From Parabacteroides sp. PF5-6 (lineage in GTDB: Bacteria > Bacteroidota > Bacteroidia > Bacteroidales > Tannerellaceae), in assembly GCF_029504695.1 (NCBI RefSeq), contig NZ_JAQFIN010000001.1:310001-374000 (forward strand): a DNA stretch of 64,000 nucleotides, written 5' to 3'. Positions 15,860-27,075 of the stretch are shown here, piece by piece. The notes beneath the pieces are model-generated. The model saw only the letters and a list, made by a program, of their open reading frames with translations. It had not been told where the DNA came from and ran no database searches. How positions within the stretch are numbered: the first letter of the stretch is position 1; every line of letters begins with the position of its first letter. The position numbers and the translations under genes were made by a program.

Positions 15860-17854
15860 TTACCGGATGGGGATGTACTGCACGAACGCTTCGATGGCTT
15901 CGTAGGCAGCCAGTCCCAGGTTTTTATACAGTTCGGCCGTTGCCCGGTTGCGGTCTTCGGCGCGTTGCCAGAACAAACGTTCGTCGTCGCCCAGGAACGG
16001 AGCGCTCTCCATTTGTGACTGGTGCTTGAGGACCGCGTTACGTTTCAACCGCAGTTCTTCGGGGCTGATCGGTACGGCCATCTCGATATGGTCCATTTCC
16101 CATTCGGCCCAGGCGCCGCGATACATCCAGACGCGGCAGTTCTTCATCCATTCTTCGTCTTTGACGATATCGATGGCGGCCAGGATGGCGTCCAGACAAA
16201 CCTTATGTGTGCCATGCGGGTCGGCCAGGTCGCCGGCGACAAACATCTGATCGGGTTTCACCTCTTCCAATAGGTCGAGGATAATCCGGATATCGGCTTC
16301 CGAGAGCGGTTTCTTCTTCACCAGGCCGGTTTCGTAGAACGGCAGGTCGAGGAAGCGGATATGATCGTCGTTGGTAATGCCCGAATAGCGGGCGCCGTGA
16401 CGTGCCTCTTCCCGACGGATCGTCCCTTTCATAAAGAGCACATCCGCACGTTCGGGCTGGTCGTTATCGATCTTTTTATCGTACCGCAGGTATTGGATGA
16501 TCTCTTCTGCTTTGTCTTTCACTGCCGTGTCGTTGGGCGAATACTTATCGCATACGTCGCGCAGGTACTCGCAGTAGCGGATCACCTCTTCATCGCCTAC
16601 GGCAATATTGCCGGAGGTCTCATACGCCACATACACATCGTGCTTCTGATCGCACAACCGGCGGAAGGTACCGCCCATCGAGATCACATCATCATCGGGA
16701 TGCGGGCTGAAGATAATCACCTTCTTCGGATAGGGATTGGCGCGTTCCGGACGGTTGGAATCGTCGGCGTTCGGCTTGCCTCCCGGCCATCCGGTGATGG
16801 TATGTTGGATATCATTGAATATCTTAATGTTCACATTGTAGGCCGAACCGAACACAGCCAAGAGCTCACCCAGTCCGTGTTCGCTATAGTCTTTGTTTGT
16901 CAATTTGAGGATCGGCTTACCGGTCAACTGACACAGCCAGGCGATGGCGCGGCGGATCAGTTTATTGTCCCATTCGCAGCTCGTCACCAGCCAGGGATGG
17001 CTGATGCGCGTCAGGTCGTACGCCGCGGAAAGGTCGATCACCGCTTTGGCGGCCGGATGGTTTTGCAGATAAGAAGAAGGTACCTGATCGGACACTTTGT
17101 CTTCTACCGTCTTGGCGATGATACCCGCTTTGTCTTCGCCCCAGGCCATGAGGATCACGTGTTTGGCATTCATCATTGTCGAGATACCCATGGTGATCAC
17201 ACCGGCCGGCACACTTTCGATGGAAGCGAAGGTGCGCGACGCCTCTTTGCGGGCAGCCCCTTCGAGATAGACCAGGCGTGTACGCGTGCTGGTCGATGTG
17301 CCGGCGGCGTTGAACATGATATTGCTCGTATGACCAACGCCCATCAGCATATAGTCGATACCGCCCACTTCGTTGATCTTCGCATCGTACGCTTCACAGA
17401 ATTTGATGATCTCGTCTTTGGGCATCATGCCGTCGGGTGCGTAGATATTTGCCGGATCGATATCGATATGATCCAGTAATTCCGTTTTCAGGCGCTGCAC
17501 ATTTCCTGCCGAGGCATTTTGCAAGGGATAGAACTCATACTCCACAAAGATGATCACCTTGCGGAAGCTCAGTTGTTCCTCTTTGTGCATACGAATCAGC
17601 TCTTTGTAAACGGTTTCCGGCGAGCGTCCGCCGGGCAATGCTAAGACGAAGTATTCTCCCGTTTCCTGTTTCTTACGGATCTGGGTGGCCACTTCCTGCG
17701 CAATCGCCAAAGAGCCTTTGTCGGAGGACTCATAAATATCGGTAGGGATTTTCTCCAACCGGGTCAACACGGAATGCTCAAACGCATTCTCCGGATGATA
17801 ATACCTTGTGGGTATTCGCGTGAGAGTAATCTGCGAACTAAGGTTTGTTCTCAT
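15860..17854 (-). CDS. NagB-like / LmbE (PIG-L) fusion; deaminase half lacks canonical active-site motifs
   Basis: The product is 664 residues. The start at 17854 (MRTNLSSQITLTRIPTRYYHP) is taken because a TATCTTTG element lies just upstream at 17886-17893. Residues about 20-290 resemble glucosamine-6-phosphate deaminase (FVLALPGGRSPETVYKELIR). However, the usual NMDEY motif is replaced by FVEYEFYPL, and the usual GHIGFNEP by TSNIMFNAAG, so key Asp, His and Glu residues are missing. Residues about 355-664 form a PIG-L/LmbE deacetylase domain with intact metal motifs (IIFSPHPDDDVISMGGTF and DPHGTHKVC). Bacteroidales often have a NagB-LmbE fusion. This one is probably a diverged paralogue acting mainly as a deacetylase or regulator. 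Confidence 0.8.
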   Translation of the reverse strand: MRTNLSSQITLTRIPTRYYHPENAFEHSVLTRLEKIPTDIYESSDKGSLAIAQEVATQIRKKQETGEYFVLALPGGRSPETVYKELIRMHKEEQLSFRKVIIFVEYEFYPLQNASAGNVQRLKTELLDHIDIDPANIYAPDGMMPKDEIIKFCEAYDAKINEVGGIDYMLMGVGHTSNIMFNAAGTSTSTRTRLVYLEGAARKEASRTFASIESVPAGVITMGISTMMNAKHVILMAWGEDKAGIIAKTVEDKVSDQVPSSYLQNHPAAKAVIDLSAAYDLTRISHPWLVTSCEWDNKLIRRAIAWLCQLTGKPILKLTNKDYSEHGLGELLAVFGSAYNVNIKIFNDIQHTITGWPGGKPNADDSNRPERANPYPKKVIIFSPHPDDDVISMGGTFRRLCDQKHDVYVAYETSGNIAVGDEEVIRYCEYLRDVCDKYSPNDTAVKDKAEEIIQYLRYDKKIDNDQPERADVLFMKGTIRREEARHGARYSGITNDDHIRFLDLPFYETGLVKKKPLSEADIRIILDLLEEVKPDQMFVAGDLADPHGTHKVCLDAILAAIDIVKDEEWMKNCRVWMYRGAWAEWEMDHIEMAVPISPEELRLKRNAVLKHQSQMESAPFLGDDERLFWQRAEDRNRATAELYKNLGLAAYEAIEAFVQYIPIR

Positions 17855-17885
17855 GTTTTTTTTATTTAGTATCTTAGTTAAGCTA

Positions 17886-17893
17886 CAAAGATA
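17886..17893 (-). promoter_or_regulatory. -7 element of the NagB-LmbE gene
   Basis: Minus-strand TATCTTTG (TAnnTTTG) lies 32 bp before the ATG at 17854, between hepT and this gene. It indicates separate transcription from the toxin pair. Confidence 0.45.
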
Positions 17894-17916
17894 AGAAAAG
17901 CCTGCGTAACAAATAA

Positions 17917-18255
17917 TCATTGCGCTAACAAATCAACCACTTCTTCTCTTAGTCTCGGCAAATGATTGACAACAATACTCCAAAGTATATCTACCGACAA
18001 GCTGTCGTATCCATGAATGATCCAGTTTCGCGCGTCTACGATCTTTCGCGCATTAGTGATGGATATTTCTTTGTCTGTTTTGAGTATTCTGTTTGTAGCC
18101 TCGCCAATGATTTCGATATCACGTTCTACGGCACGTCGCAATTTGAGGTCTGTGGAGAAGTTTACATACAACTTCTGCCCCCCTTCGAAGTAGCTTTCAA
18201 CTTCGTCAATCGCCATCAGGATATCATTGAGATGCTTTTTGACGGTCTTATCCAT
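17917..18255 (-). CDS. hepT: HepT-like RNase toxin (DUF86)
   Basis: This 112-residue helical protein has the HepT ribonuclease motif R-x4-H-x-Y in DARNWIIHGYDSL near residues 77-89. The family is a HEPN-fold RNase toxin paired with a MntA-type minimal nucleotidyltransferase, which neutralises it by AMPylating the tyrosine of this motif. The gene overlaps its mntA partner by 8 bp, downstream of it. Confidence 0.88.
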   Translation of the reverse strand: MDKTVKKHLNDILMAIDEVESYFEGGQKLYVNFSTDLKLRRAVERDIEIIGEATNRILKTDKEISITNARKIVDARNWIIHGYDSLSVDILWSIVVNHLPRLREEVVDLLAQ

Positions 18256-18550
18256 AGATCAGGGTTTTAGTCTCGTCGATATTTTGCTTTAGGTAGGGGT
18301 TCTTGATGGTTTGCTCTTCCAGTAGGTCAACTTTCCGTTTGAAGATATTCTCCAGTGAATATTTGAAATCAAAGTAATTGTCAAAGTAATCGTCGATTTC
18401 CTCTTTGTCAAAGCTCACGATCAGGTCGATGTCGCTATTCTCATTGAACTGATCGGTAAGTACGGAGCCGAAAACAAACAGCTGCTTGACCTTATGCTGT
18501 CGGCACAAGGGATCGATCTCTTTGAGCTGGTTGTTAATAAGGTTCTTCAT
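18248..18550 (-). CDS. mntA: MntA-like nucleotidyltransferase antitoxin
   Basis: This 100-residue minimal nucleotidyltransferase has the GS-x(n)-DxD signature in LFVFGSVLTDQFNENSDIDLIV (Gly-Ser near residue 28, Asp-x-Asp near 40). It is encoded first, overlapping hepT. In characterised systems MntA transfers AMP groups from ATP onto HepT to inactivate it. A consensus promoter lies at 18574-18605. Confidence 0.88.
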   Translation of the reverse strand: MKNLINNQLKEIDPLCRQHKVKQLFVFGSVLTDQFNENSDIDLIVSFDKEEIDDYFDNYFDFKYSLENIFKRKVDLLEEQTIKNPYLKQNIDETKTLIYG

Positions 18551-18573
18551 CTTTGATTCCTTCTATACATATA

Positions 18574-18605
18574 CAAATATAACTATTTGTTTAGGAGTGA
18601 CCAAA
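18574..18605 (-). promoter_or_regulatory. Consensus promoter of mntA-hepT
   Basis: On the minus strand TTTG (18602-18605) is followed by exactly 20 bp and then TATATTTG (18574-18581), a perfect Bacteroidetes-type promoter, 24 bp before the mntA start. Confidence 0.65.
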
Positions 18606-18625
18606 TCTAATCCGTTAAAACCATA

Positions 18626-20566
<1,941 letters not shown>

Positions 20567-20590
20567 ACTGCGTCATACTTGTTTGCCCGG

Positions 20591-20598
20591 CAAAGGTA
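20591..20598 (-). promoter_or_regulatory. -7 element of the ABC-F gene
   Basis: Minus-strand TACCTTTG matches TAnnTTTG, 25 bp before the start codon at 20566. Confidence 0.45.
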
Positions 20599-20645
20599 TA
20601 AAAAAAAGACGTAGGCAGCCTATTCGGAATCCGTACATATCTTTC

Positions 20646-20733
20646 TTTACCACCGGGGTAGTAAAGCTTTACGACCGGGGTGGTAAACCTTTACGACCGG
20701 GGTAGTAAACCTTTACCACCCCGGTCGTAAAGC
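20646..20733. repeat. 22-bp-period array, family E, 4 units
   Basis: Four units of exactly 22 bp (20646-20667, 20668-20689, 20690-20711, 20712-20733) have the core TTTACGACCGGGGTAGTAAA. The last unit reads as the complement of the others, so the array is partly palindromic. It lies between the divergent ABC-F and PFP genes. No second copy is in this window. Confidence 0.9.
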
Positions 20734-20946
20734 AAAAAAAGGTTTATTTTCCGGTTTCCCCTCCGTGATTTGGGCAACGATCAACCGAAGTGCTTCTGTT
20801 TGCCGGGTGTGTACATCTTTTCTTCTGATTATGTAGCACTTCTTCTTCTCAGATTGAAAAAAAATCCCGATCTTTGCATCGTTTTTAATAGATCGAATGC
20901 TTTCTAACGAACAAAAGGTAGTTTATAACTAACAAATTCAAATAAC
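20734..20946. other. Intergenic region upstream of PFP
   Basis: Between array E and the PFP start I see a possible -7 element GATCTTTG (20869-20876, one mismatch to TAnnTTTG) and an inverted pair GAAGTGCT/AGCACTTC (about 20788 and 20836). No gene was found. Confidence 0.4.
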
Positions 20947-22593
20947 ATGACAAAAAGTGCATTACAAATTGCAAGGGCAAGCTATCAGCCGAAAGTGCCG
21001 GCTGCTTTGAGAGGTGCGGTGAAAGCCGTCGACGGTGAGTACACCCAATCGGTAGCCGACCAGGAAGAAATCAAGAAACTGTTTCCCAACACCTACGGGA
21101 TGCCGATCGTAACCTTTGAAAAGGATAACGCGGCCAAGGCACAGCCGGCAGTGAATGTCGGGGTGATCCTTTCCGGCGGACAGGCTCCGGGCGGGCACAA
21201 TGTGATCGCCGGATTGTTTGATGGCATCAAAGCGATCAACAAAGACTCACGTCTGTATGGCTTTATCCTGGGACCCGGTGGCCTGGTCGACCATAAATAT
21301 AAAGAACTGACGGTGGATATCATCGACGAATACCGCAATACCGGCGGATTCGACATGATTGGTTCGGGCCGTACGAAACTGGAAGAGAAAGCCCAGTTCG
21401 ACAAAGGATTAGAGATTCTGAAAGAATTGGATATCAAAGCACTGGTGATTATCGGTGGGGACGATTCGAATACCAACGCCTGTGTGTTGGCCGAATACTA
21501 CAAAGCGATCGGAGCCGGTGTGCAGGTGATCGGTTGCCCCAAGACCATCGACGGTGACCTGAAGAACGAGCAGATCGAGACTTCTTTCGGTTTCGACACC
21601 GCTTGTAAGGTCTATTCCGAAGTGATCGGCAATATCGAACGCGATTGTAACTCCGCGCAGAAATACTGGCACTTCATCAAACTCATGGGCCGCTCGGCTT
21701 CGCATATCGCTCTGGAATGTGCGTTGCAGACCCAACCCAACGTATGTATCATTTCCGAAGAGGTGGAAGCCAAAGACCTTTCATTGGATGATATCGTAAC
21801 CTATATCGCTTCGATCGTTGCCAAACGTGCCGAACAAGGCGATAACTTCGGAACGGTACTGATCCCCGAAGGACTGGTTGAGTTTATCCCGGCCATGAAA
21901 CGCCTGATCGCCGAACTGAATGACTATCTGGCCAAGCACGATGCCGAGTTCAAGATGATCAAGAAAAGCGAACAGCGTACCTATATCATCAGCAAATTGA
22001 CGAAAGAAAACGCTGAGCTCTACGCCAGCCTTCCCGAAGGCGTTGCCCGTCAGTTGACACTCGATCGCGACCCGCACGGAAATGTTCAGGTATCGCTGAT
22101 CGAGACCGAAAAGCTGCTCTCTGAAATGGTCGGTAAGAAACTGGCCGAATGGAAGGCAGCTGGCAAATACACCGGTAAGTTCTCGGCATTGCACCACTTC
22201 TTCGGTTATGAAGGGCGTTGCGCTGCTCCGTCGAACTACGATGCCGACTATTGTTATTCCTTGGGTTACACCGCTTCTTGTCTGATTGCCGCCGGAAAGA
22301 CCGGATATATGTCTTCCGTACGCAACACGACAGCTTCGGCCGATAAATGGATCGCAGGAGGTATCCCGGTGACCATGATGATGAACATGGAACGTCGTCA
22401 CGGCGAAATGAAACCGGTGATCCAGAAAGCCCTGGTGAAGCTCGACGGCGCACCGTTCAAAACGTTTGCCCAAAAACGCGATGCCTGGGCTTTGTCGACC
22501 AGTTATGTCTACGCCGGTCCGATCCAATACTTCGGCCCGACCGAAGTCTGCGACGCGCCGACGAAAACCCTGGAGCTGGAACAAGCCAAATAA
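20947..22593 (+). CDS. pfp: Pyrophosphate-dependent 6-phosphofructokinase
   Basis: The 548-residue protein is of the long PFP type. The substrate-defining motif [16 protein letters not shown] (near residue 167) carries the second Asp that selects pyrophosphate over ATP, and [22 protein letters not shown] is the catalytic loop. [13 protein letters not shown] at about residue 76 binds the donor phosphate. It catalyses reversible phosphorylation of fructose-6-phosphate in glycolysis/gluconeogenesis in the cytoplasm. It is monocistronic, ending at a hairpin terminator at 22621-22656. Confidence 0.95.
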   Translation: MTKSALQIARASYQPKVPAALRGAVKAVDGEYTQSVADQEEIKKLFPNTYGMPIVTFEKDNAAKAQPAVNVGVILSGGQAPGGHNVIAGLFDGIKAINKDSRLYGFILGPGGLVDHKYKELTVDIIDEYRNTGGFDMIGSGRTKLEEKAQFDKGLEILKELDIKALVIIGGDDSNTNACVLAEYYKAIGAGVQVIGCPKTIDGDLKNEQIETSFGFDTACKVYSEVIGNIERDCNSAQKYWHFIKLMGRSASHIALECALQTQPNVCIISEEVEAKDLSLDDIVTYIASIVAKRAEQGDNFGTVLIPEGLVEFIPAMKRLIAELNDYLAKHDAEFKMIKKSEQRTYIISKLTKENAELYASLPEGVARQLTLDRDPHGNVQVSLIETEKLLSEMVGKKLAEWKAAGKYTGKFSALHHFFGYEGRCAAPSNYDADYCYSLGYTASCLIAAGKTGYMSSVRNTTASADKWIAGGIPVTMMMNMERRHGEMKPVIQKALVKLDGAPFKTFAQKRDAWALSTSYVYAGPIQYFGPTEVCDAPTKTLELEQAK

Positions 22594-22620
22594 GAACGTT
22601 TCTTTATTTGATTAATAGGA

Positions 22621-22656
22621 AAAGAGATTATCCCAACCGGGGTAATCTCTTTTATT
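22621..22656 (+). terminator. Rho-independent terminator after PFP
   Basis: AAAAGAGATTATCCC and GGGTAATCTCTTTT pair around AACCG, followed by ATTTAT. The stem has one bulge and T-rich flanks. Confidence 0.75.
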
Positions 22657-22663
22657 TATCACT

Positions 22664-22671
22664 ATCTTTGC
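22664..22671 (+). promoter_or_regulatory. -7 element of the riboflavin synthase gene
   Basis: TATCTTTG (TAnnTTTG) ends 24 bp before the ATG at 22696. Confidence 0.5.
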
Positions 22672-22695
22672 AAGCCAATACTAAACGATAAGAAT

Positions 22696-23304
22696 ATGTT
22701 TTCAGGAATAATCGAAGAAGCGGCTACGGTAGTCGCCGTAAGGCAGGATAAGGGCAATGTGCATCTGACTATGCAATGCTCGTTTGTCGATGAATTGAAG
22801 ATCGATCAGAGCGTGGCACACAATGGCGTATGCCTGACGGTGGTCAGTATGACGAAAGAGACGTACACCGTCACGGCGATCAAAGAAACGTTGGAACGTT
22901 CGAACCTGGGCCTGTTGAAAGTGGGGGATAAGGTAAACCTCGAACGCAGCATGTTGATGAACGGCCGCCTGGACGGACATATTGTGCAGGGGCATGTCGA
23001 TCAGACGGCTGTCTGTACCGATGTGCGCGAAGCCGATGGCAGTTGGTATTACTCTTTTGAATATACGTTCAACAAAGAGATGGCGCGCCAGGGCTATATG
23101 ACGGTAGAGAAAGGCTCGGTCTGTGTCAACGGCGTCAGCCTGACCGTCTGCAACTCCGGACAGAACACCTTCGAAGTAGCCATCATCCCCTATACACACG
23201 ACTTCACGAACTTCCACCAGATCGAGAAAGGCACCGTTGTCAATCTTGAATTTGATATCGTCGGGAAGTACCTGAGTAAGATGATGCAGTTTTCTGAACT
23301 TTGA
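22696..23304 (+). CDS. ribE: Riboflavin synthase (alpha subunit)
   Basis: The 202-residue protein consists of two lumazine-binding repeats. The first starts MFSGIIEEAATV with SVAHNGVCLTVV and ends near residue 90. The second follows GHIVQGHVDQTAV and has KGSVCVNGVSLTVC. It joins two lumazine molecules to give riboflavin. It is a single gene, not in a rib operon here. Its last codons and stop lie inside the left arm of a 42-bp perfect inverted repeat shared with the convergent YihY gene. Confidence 0.95.
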   Translation: MFSGIIEEAATVVAVRQDKGNVHLTMQCSFVDELKIDQSVAHNGVCLTVVSMTKETYTVTAIKETLERSNLGLLKVGDKVNLERSMLMNGRLDGHIVQGHVDQTAVCTDVREADGSWYYSFEYTFNKEMARQGYMTVEKGSVCVNGVSLTVCNSGQNTFEVAIIPYTHDFTNFHQIEKGTVVNLEFDIVGKYLSKMMQFSEL

Positions 23305-23396
23305 TTCTACTGATTAAATGATTTACTATGAACTTGAAAACATAACACATCCAGGTTCATAGTAAATCATTTAATCAGTAGAATCAAAGTTCAGAA
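23292..23396. terminator. 42-bp perfect inverted repeat between ribE and the yihY-like gene
   Basis: The arms at 23292-23333 and 23355-23396 are exact complements separated by 21 bp. Each arm contains the stop codon of one of the two convergent genes. It should act as a bidirectional terminator. A single diverged arm (ATTTAATCAGTAGAATC core) recurs at 28497-28546. Confidence 0.9.
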
Positions 23397-24788
23397 ATCT
23401 TTCAGTAAGACTTCCCCATTCGCCTCAAATATCTCTTTCCGTGTTTTGAGGATCGCTTCCCATTCTTTGTTGAAGCGGTGACGGTGGTCGATCTTAAAGC
23501 TTTCGGAGCCTTGTTCGTCTAAGCGTTTCAAGAGCTCGGAGACGGTAATCTGGTTGATATCGATGGCGGGTTGGTAGTAGATCACCCATTCGTCGTCGGC
23601 GTCTTTTACTTCGGTCAGGATATGCAGTTCGGTGAGTTGATAGAGTATGCCTGTGGCCAGGCGGATGGGGATATGGTACTTCTCGGACAACTCATCGGCG
23701 GTATAAGGCTTTTCCCCTTTGATAAAACGTTTGATGATCAGCGACGTAATCGTCACCACCACGAAGTCGCGGTAGCGGCGGCTGATGTTATGGCTGTCGT
23801 TCTCGAAGTTAAACCGCTTGACGTTCTGAATACCATACGCCAACGCACCGCCAAAGAGGCAGATCACCCACGAGAGCTGTACGAACAGAAGCAAAAGAGG
23901 GATAGCGGCGAATGTCCCGTAGATCGCATTGTATTTCCCTACCCAGATCTGTCCGCTGATATAGAACAACTGGAAACACTGGAAAGCCACACCCGCCACG
24001 CAGCCGGCAATCAGTCCGGGCAGGAAGTTTACTTTCGTATTCGGCAGGAAGATATAGATGCCGGTAAAGACAATCGCGGCAATCACAAACGGAATGACAT
24101 TGAACAACAGATCGACCACGGGCGTAAGGAACACATACTCGTTGAGGATCGAATTCTGAAGCGTCGACATAAAGATCGACATCCCACTCGAAGCCACCAT
24201 CAGGATCGGAAGGATTAATAAGAGTGCGAGGTAGTCGGTGATCTTCCGGGCGAACGGACGGGATTTGTTGATTTGCCAAATGTCGTTGAATGTCCCTTCA
24301 ATGTTGGAAATCAAACTGATCACCGTATATAATAAGATCACCACGCCGATACCGACGATGATGCCGCTCTGTGCTTGCGCCAGGTAGCTCTCCACAAACT
24401 CGAACGCCTGATCCCATTGCTGTTCGTGCCCGGGAAAGTAATCGACTAAGGTCTGGCGCACGATATCCTGGAAACCAAATCCTTTCGCAATGGCAAGTAA
24501 TACAGCCAGGAAAGGAACAATAGCAAGCAGTGTACTGTAGGTGAGGGCAGAGGCACGGCTCTGCAGGTTCTCGTTGACGAAGCTTCGGATGGCTAAAGAA
24601 AGGCTTTTGACCGTGTTGATGCCCAGGTGTTTGAACCCGGTCACCTCATTGCCGGTGATCCGCCACATATCGTAGGTAACGAAGCGGATAATGAATGTGA
24701 TGAAATTGACAATACGCTCAACGAAAGAAACCCCTTCCTGTGGGCTCTCCTCTTTCTTCAACGCCTTTTTTGTCTTTCTCTTTTTCAT
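23391..24788 (-). CDS. YihY/BrkB family inner-membrane protein
   Basis: The product is 465 residues. Six transmembrane helices lie in the N-terminal two thirds, e.g. ALTYSTLLAIVPFLAVLLAIAKGFG, IIVGIGVVILLYTVISLI, LLLILPILMVASSGMSIF and LLLLFVQLSWVICLFGGAL. The YihY/BrkB signature is in RASALTYSTLLAIVPFLAVLLA and FNDIWQINKSRPFARKITDYLALL. A cytoplasmic C-terminal domain of about 150 residues resembles a winged helix (YTADELSEKYHIPIRLATGILYQL). Function is unknown; the name ribonuclease BN for this family is obsolete. The 36 bp between its start and rnpB suggest rnpB lies just upstream. Confidence 0.88.
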   Translation of the reverse strand: MKKRKTKKALKKEESPQEGVSFVERIVNFITFIIRFVTYDMWRITGNEVTGFKHLGINTVKSLSLAIRSFVNENLQSRASALTYSTLLAIVPFLAVLLAIAKGFGFQDIVRQTLVDYFPGHEQQWDQAFEFVESYLAQAQSGIIVGIGVVILLYTVISLISNIEGTFNDIWQINKSRPFARKITDYLALLLILPILMVASSGMSIFMSTLQNSILNEYVFLTPVVDLLFNVIPFVIAAIVFTGIYIFLPNTKVNFLPGLIAGCVAGVAFQCFQLFYISGQIWVGKYNAIYGTFAAIPLLLLFVQLSWVICLFGGALAYGIQNVKRFNFENDSHNISRRYRDFVVVTITSLIIKRFIKGEKPYTADELSEKYHIPIRLATGILYQLTELHILTEVKDADDEWVIYYQPAIDINQITVSELLKRLDEQGSESFKIDHRHRFNKEWEAILKTRKEIFEANGEVLLKDF

Positions 24789-24820
24789 AAATGCTTCTTA
24801 CTTCTATCTTCTTTTAAAAA

Positions 24821-25177
24821 GCAGTTTGCCTGTAAGCCGGGTCCTGTACTCTCCCCGAAAGGAAAGCGTCTGTCATTTATCTACGCTTACCGTCACCGGT
24901 AAGCTTGAGCGGTCTACCCCCCGGCATCGGGCGAGCAACCCTACATGCGCCGGTATACATGACCTTACAACCCATAAGGCGTACGGCATCCCGCATTGCT
25001 GCGGGACCCGGTGAGCTCTTACCTCACCTTTTCACCCTTACCCGGCCGAAGCCGGGCGGTTCTTTTCTGTTACACTACTCTGCCCTCGCGAACAGCTTCC
25101 CGTTAGGAAGTATGGTGCTCTGTGTTGCCCGGACTTTCCTCTCATCCCGAAGGACGAGCGACAGACCGGCAAACTGC
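24821..25177 (-). ncRNA. rnpB: RNase P RNA (class A)
   Basis: Read on the minus strand, the segment is closed by the P1 stem GGCAAACTGC/GCAGTTTGCC (25168-25177 with 24821-24830). It contains the universally conserved GAGGAAAGTCCGGGC near the 5' end, the CR-II/III region GGTAAGAGCTCACCGG with GATGCC, and the 3' ACAGGACCCGGCTTA block. It is the catalytic RNA that matures tRNA 5' ends. Length is about 357 nt; the exact ends are set from the P1 stem and may differ by a few bases. Confidence 0.95.
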
Positions 25178-25483
25178 TAAGGCGCAAAGATAATCTAATT
25201 TGACTTCTCTTCCCGATAAAAACAGCTAAACTGTCCTTTCGGTTTAAACATTCGGACTTATTTACTGTTATATAGATAGGAAACATGTCTATTTGACAGT
25301 CGATTGATCTCCATCTGGGTACTTTGTATCGCAAAGTACTGTTAAGCCCAGTTAAGGAACGGGCAAAGGGCGTTAAAAGTGATAAAAAATGGGGAATAAG
25401 TAAACGATCTGCACGATTTTTGAGTTTACTTTGTTACAAAAGAAACTGTTAAATTTAAGTGTTTAATTAAAAGAATGATCCTT
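25178..25483. other. Intergenic region between rnpB and htrA
   Basis: This holds the divergent promoters of rnpB and htrA, but I find no clear full-consensus element. TTTACTTTG at about 25426 is one base short of TAnnTTTG spacing. No gene or repeat was recognised. Confidence 0.3.
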
Positions 25484-27010
25484 ATGAAGAAAATGTGGAA
25501 GAATGTACTGGGAGTGATGGCTATTGTAGCTGTGAGTGTGGGTGCAGCGGTGGGTACAAGTTTCTATTTGACGAACAAGAATCTATCCGCCGGCTTATCC
25601 GTTCATGCTGTGGAGAGCGAGTATGGCTTTCGGCAACAGCCTTTTCATTATGCGAATTACAATCTGGTAGCAGCGGAGAATATTGATTTCACGGTAGCCG
25701 CGGAGAACTCCGTGCATGCCGTGGTGCATATCAAAGCAACAACAAATGCTTCTCAACGCGGCGGACGGCAGTATTTCGATCCGTTCGAATACTTCTTTGG
25801 TTTCGGCGGACGCGGACAGGGTACACCCCAACCCCGTGTGGGTGCCGGCTCGGGCGTGATCATTTCCGTCGATGGCTATATCATTACCAATAATCATGTG
25901 ATCACCGGAGCAGATGAACTGGAAGTGACGTTGAACGACAACCGGAAATTCCCGGCGAAGGTCATCGGAGCCGATGTGCAGACCGATGTCGCTCTGATCA
26001 AAATCGATGCGCAAGACCTGCCAACCATTCCTTTTGGTGACTCCGAACAATTGAAAGTCGGAGAGTGGGTATTGGCAATTGGGAATCCGTTTAACCTGAC
26101 GTCTACCGTTACGGCGGGTATCGTCAGTGCCAAAGGGCGCGGAGGCATCTCCCGTAGCAATGCGGGCATCGAATCGTTTATCCAGACCGATGCCGCGGTG
26201 AATCCGGGAAATAGCGGTGGCGCACTGGTGAATACCAAAGGCGAACTGGTGGGAATCAATACGGCCATCTACTCGGAAACAGGCAACTTCGCCGGTTATT
26301 CCTTTGCTGTGCCTATCAGTATTGCCGGCAAAGTGGCCAGCGACCTCAAACAGTATGGCGTTGTGCAACGGGCTGTCTTAGGTGTGATGATGAGTCCTTC
26401 TTTTGAAGATATCAAAGCGGAAGAAAAAGCGAAACTCAAGGTCACCGAAGGCGCTTATATCGCCGAGTTTGCCGCTTATAGCTCGGCCAAAGAAGCCGGA
26501 CTCGAGGTAGGCGACGTTATCGTAGCCGTCAATGGAACCAAGGTGCGCTCCAGTAGTGCCCTGCAGGAACAGATCAGCAAATACCGTCCGGGCGATAAGG
26601 TGAAAGTAACGGTCGATCGCTACGGGAAAGAAATGAACTTCTCGATCGAACTGCGTAATGCGCAGGGAAATACAGAAATAGTGAAAGGCAAAGGCGATGT
26701 AGCCGAAGTCCTGGGGGCTGCTTTCGGTGAGTTATCAGACAAGCAGAAGAAAGAGCTGGGCATAAGCTACGGTATCGAAGTGACGGGCGTGACCGACGGG
26801 AAGATGAAAGAAGTGGGGATCTCGAAAGGCTATATCATTCAATCGATAAACGATCAACGCGTTTCTTCGTTGGACGATGTAGAGAAGATTGTCGAACGGG
26901 TATTGAAAACCAGCGGCAGCGATCAGGCTTTATTTATCAAAGGGATCTATCCGAACCGGAACAATACCGGATTCAGGACGGTCTACTACGCGATCAATTT
27001 GGCCGACTGA
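25484..27010 (+). CDS. Periplasmic serine protease of the HtrA/DegQ type
   Basis: The product is about 508 residues from MKKMWKNVLGVMAIVAV (an ATG 9 bp upstream is possible). A single signal/anchor helix is followed by a trypsin-like domain with the catalytic triad His in TNNHVITGADE, Asp in TDVALIKID and Ser in NPGNSGGALVN. Two PDZ domains follow, about residues 290-380 (EFAAYSSAKEAGLEVGDVIVAVNG) and 410-505. It degrades or refolds misfolded envelope proteins. The linker contains a Gly/Phe-rich loop (FGFGGRGQGTPQPRVGAGS), typical of the LA loop. Confidence 0.94.
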   Translation: MKKMWKNVLGVMAIVAVSVGAAVGTSFYLTNKNLSAGLSVHAVESEYGFRQQPFHYANYNLVAAENIDFTVAAENSVHAVVHIKATTNASQRGGRQYFDPFEYFFGFGGRGQGTPQPRVGAGSGVIISVDGYIITNNHVITGADELEVTLNDNRKFPAKVIGADVQTDVALIKIDAQDLPTIPFGDSEQLKVGEWVLAIGNPFNLTSTVTAGIVSAKGRGGISRSNAGIESFIQTDAAVNPGNSGGALVNTKGELVGINTAIYSETGNFAGYSFAVPISIAGKVASDLKQYGVVQRAVLGVMMSPSFEDIKAEEKAKLKVTEGAYIAEFAAYSSAKEAGLEVGDVIVAVNGTKVRSSSALQEQISKYRPGDKVKVTVDRYGKEMNFSIELRNAQGNTEIVKGKGDVAEVLGAAFGELSDKQKKELGISYGIEVTGVTDGKMKEVGISKGYIIQSINDQRVSSLDDVEKIVERVLKTSGSDQALFIKGIYPNRNNTGFRTVYYAINLAD

Positions 27011-27075
27011 TTGTTAAAGGATTCTAATTAGCCGGAGGCGGGGGTGCGTTCGGCTGATTATTCCAATAAAAATGT

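Noticed and set aside
16361-17479. 372-codon plus-strand ORF antisense to the NagB-LmbE gene
   Set aside because: It is a shadow frame; the opposite strand encodes a recognised two-domain protein over the same bases.
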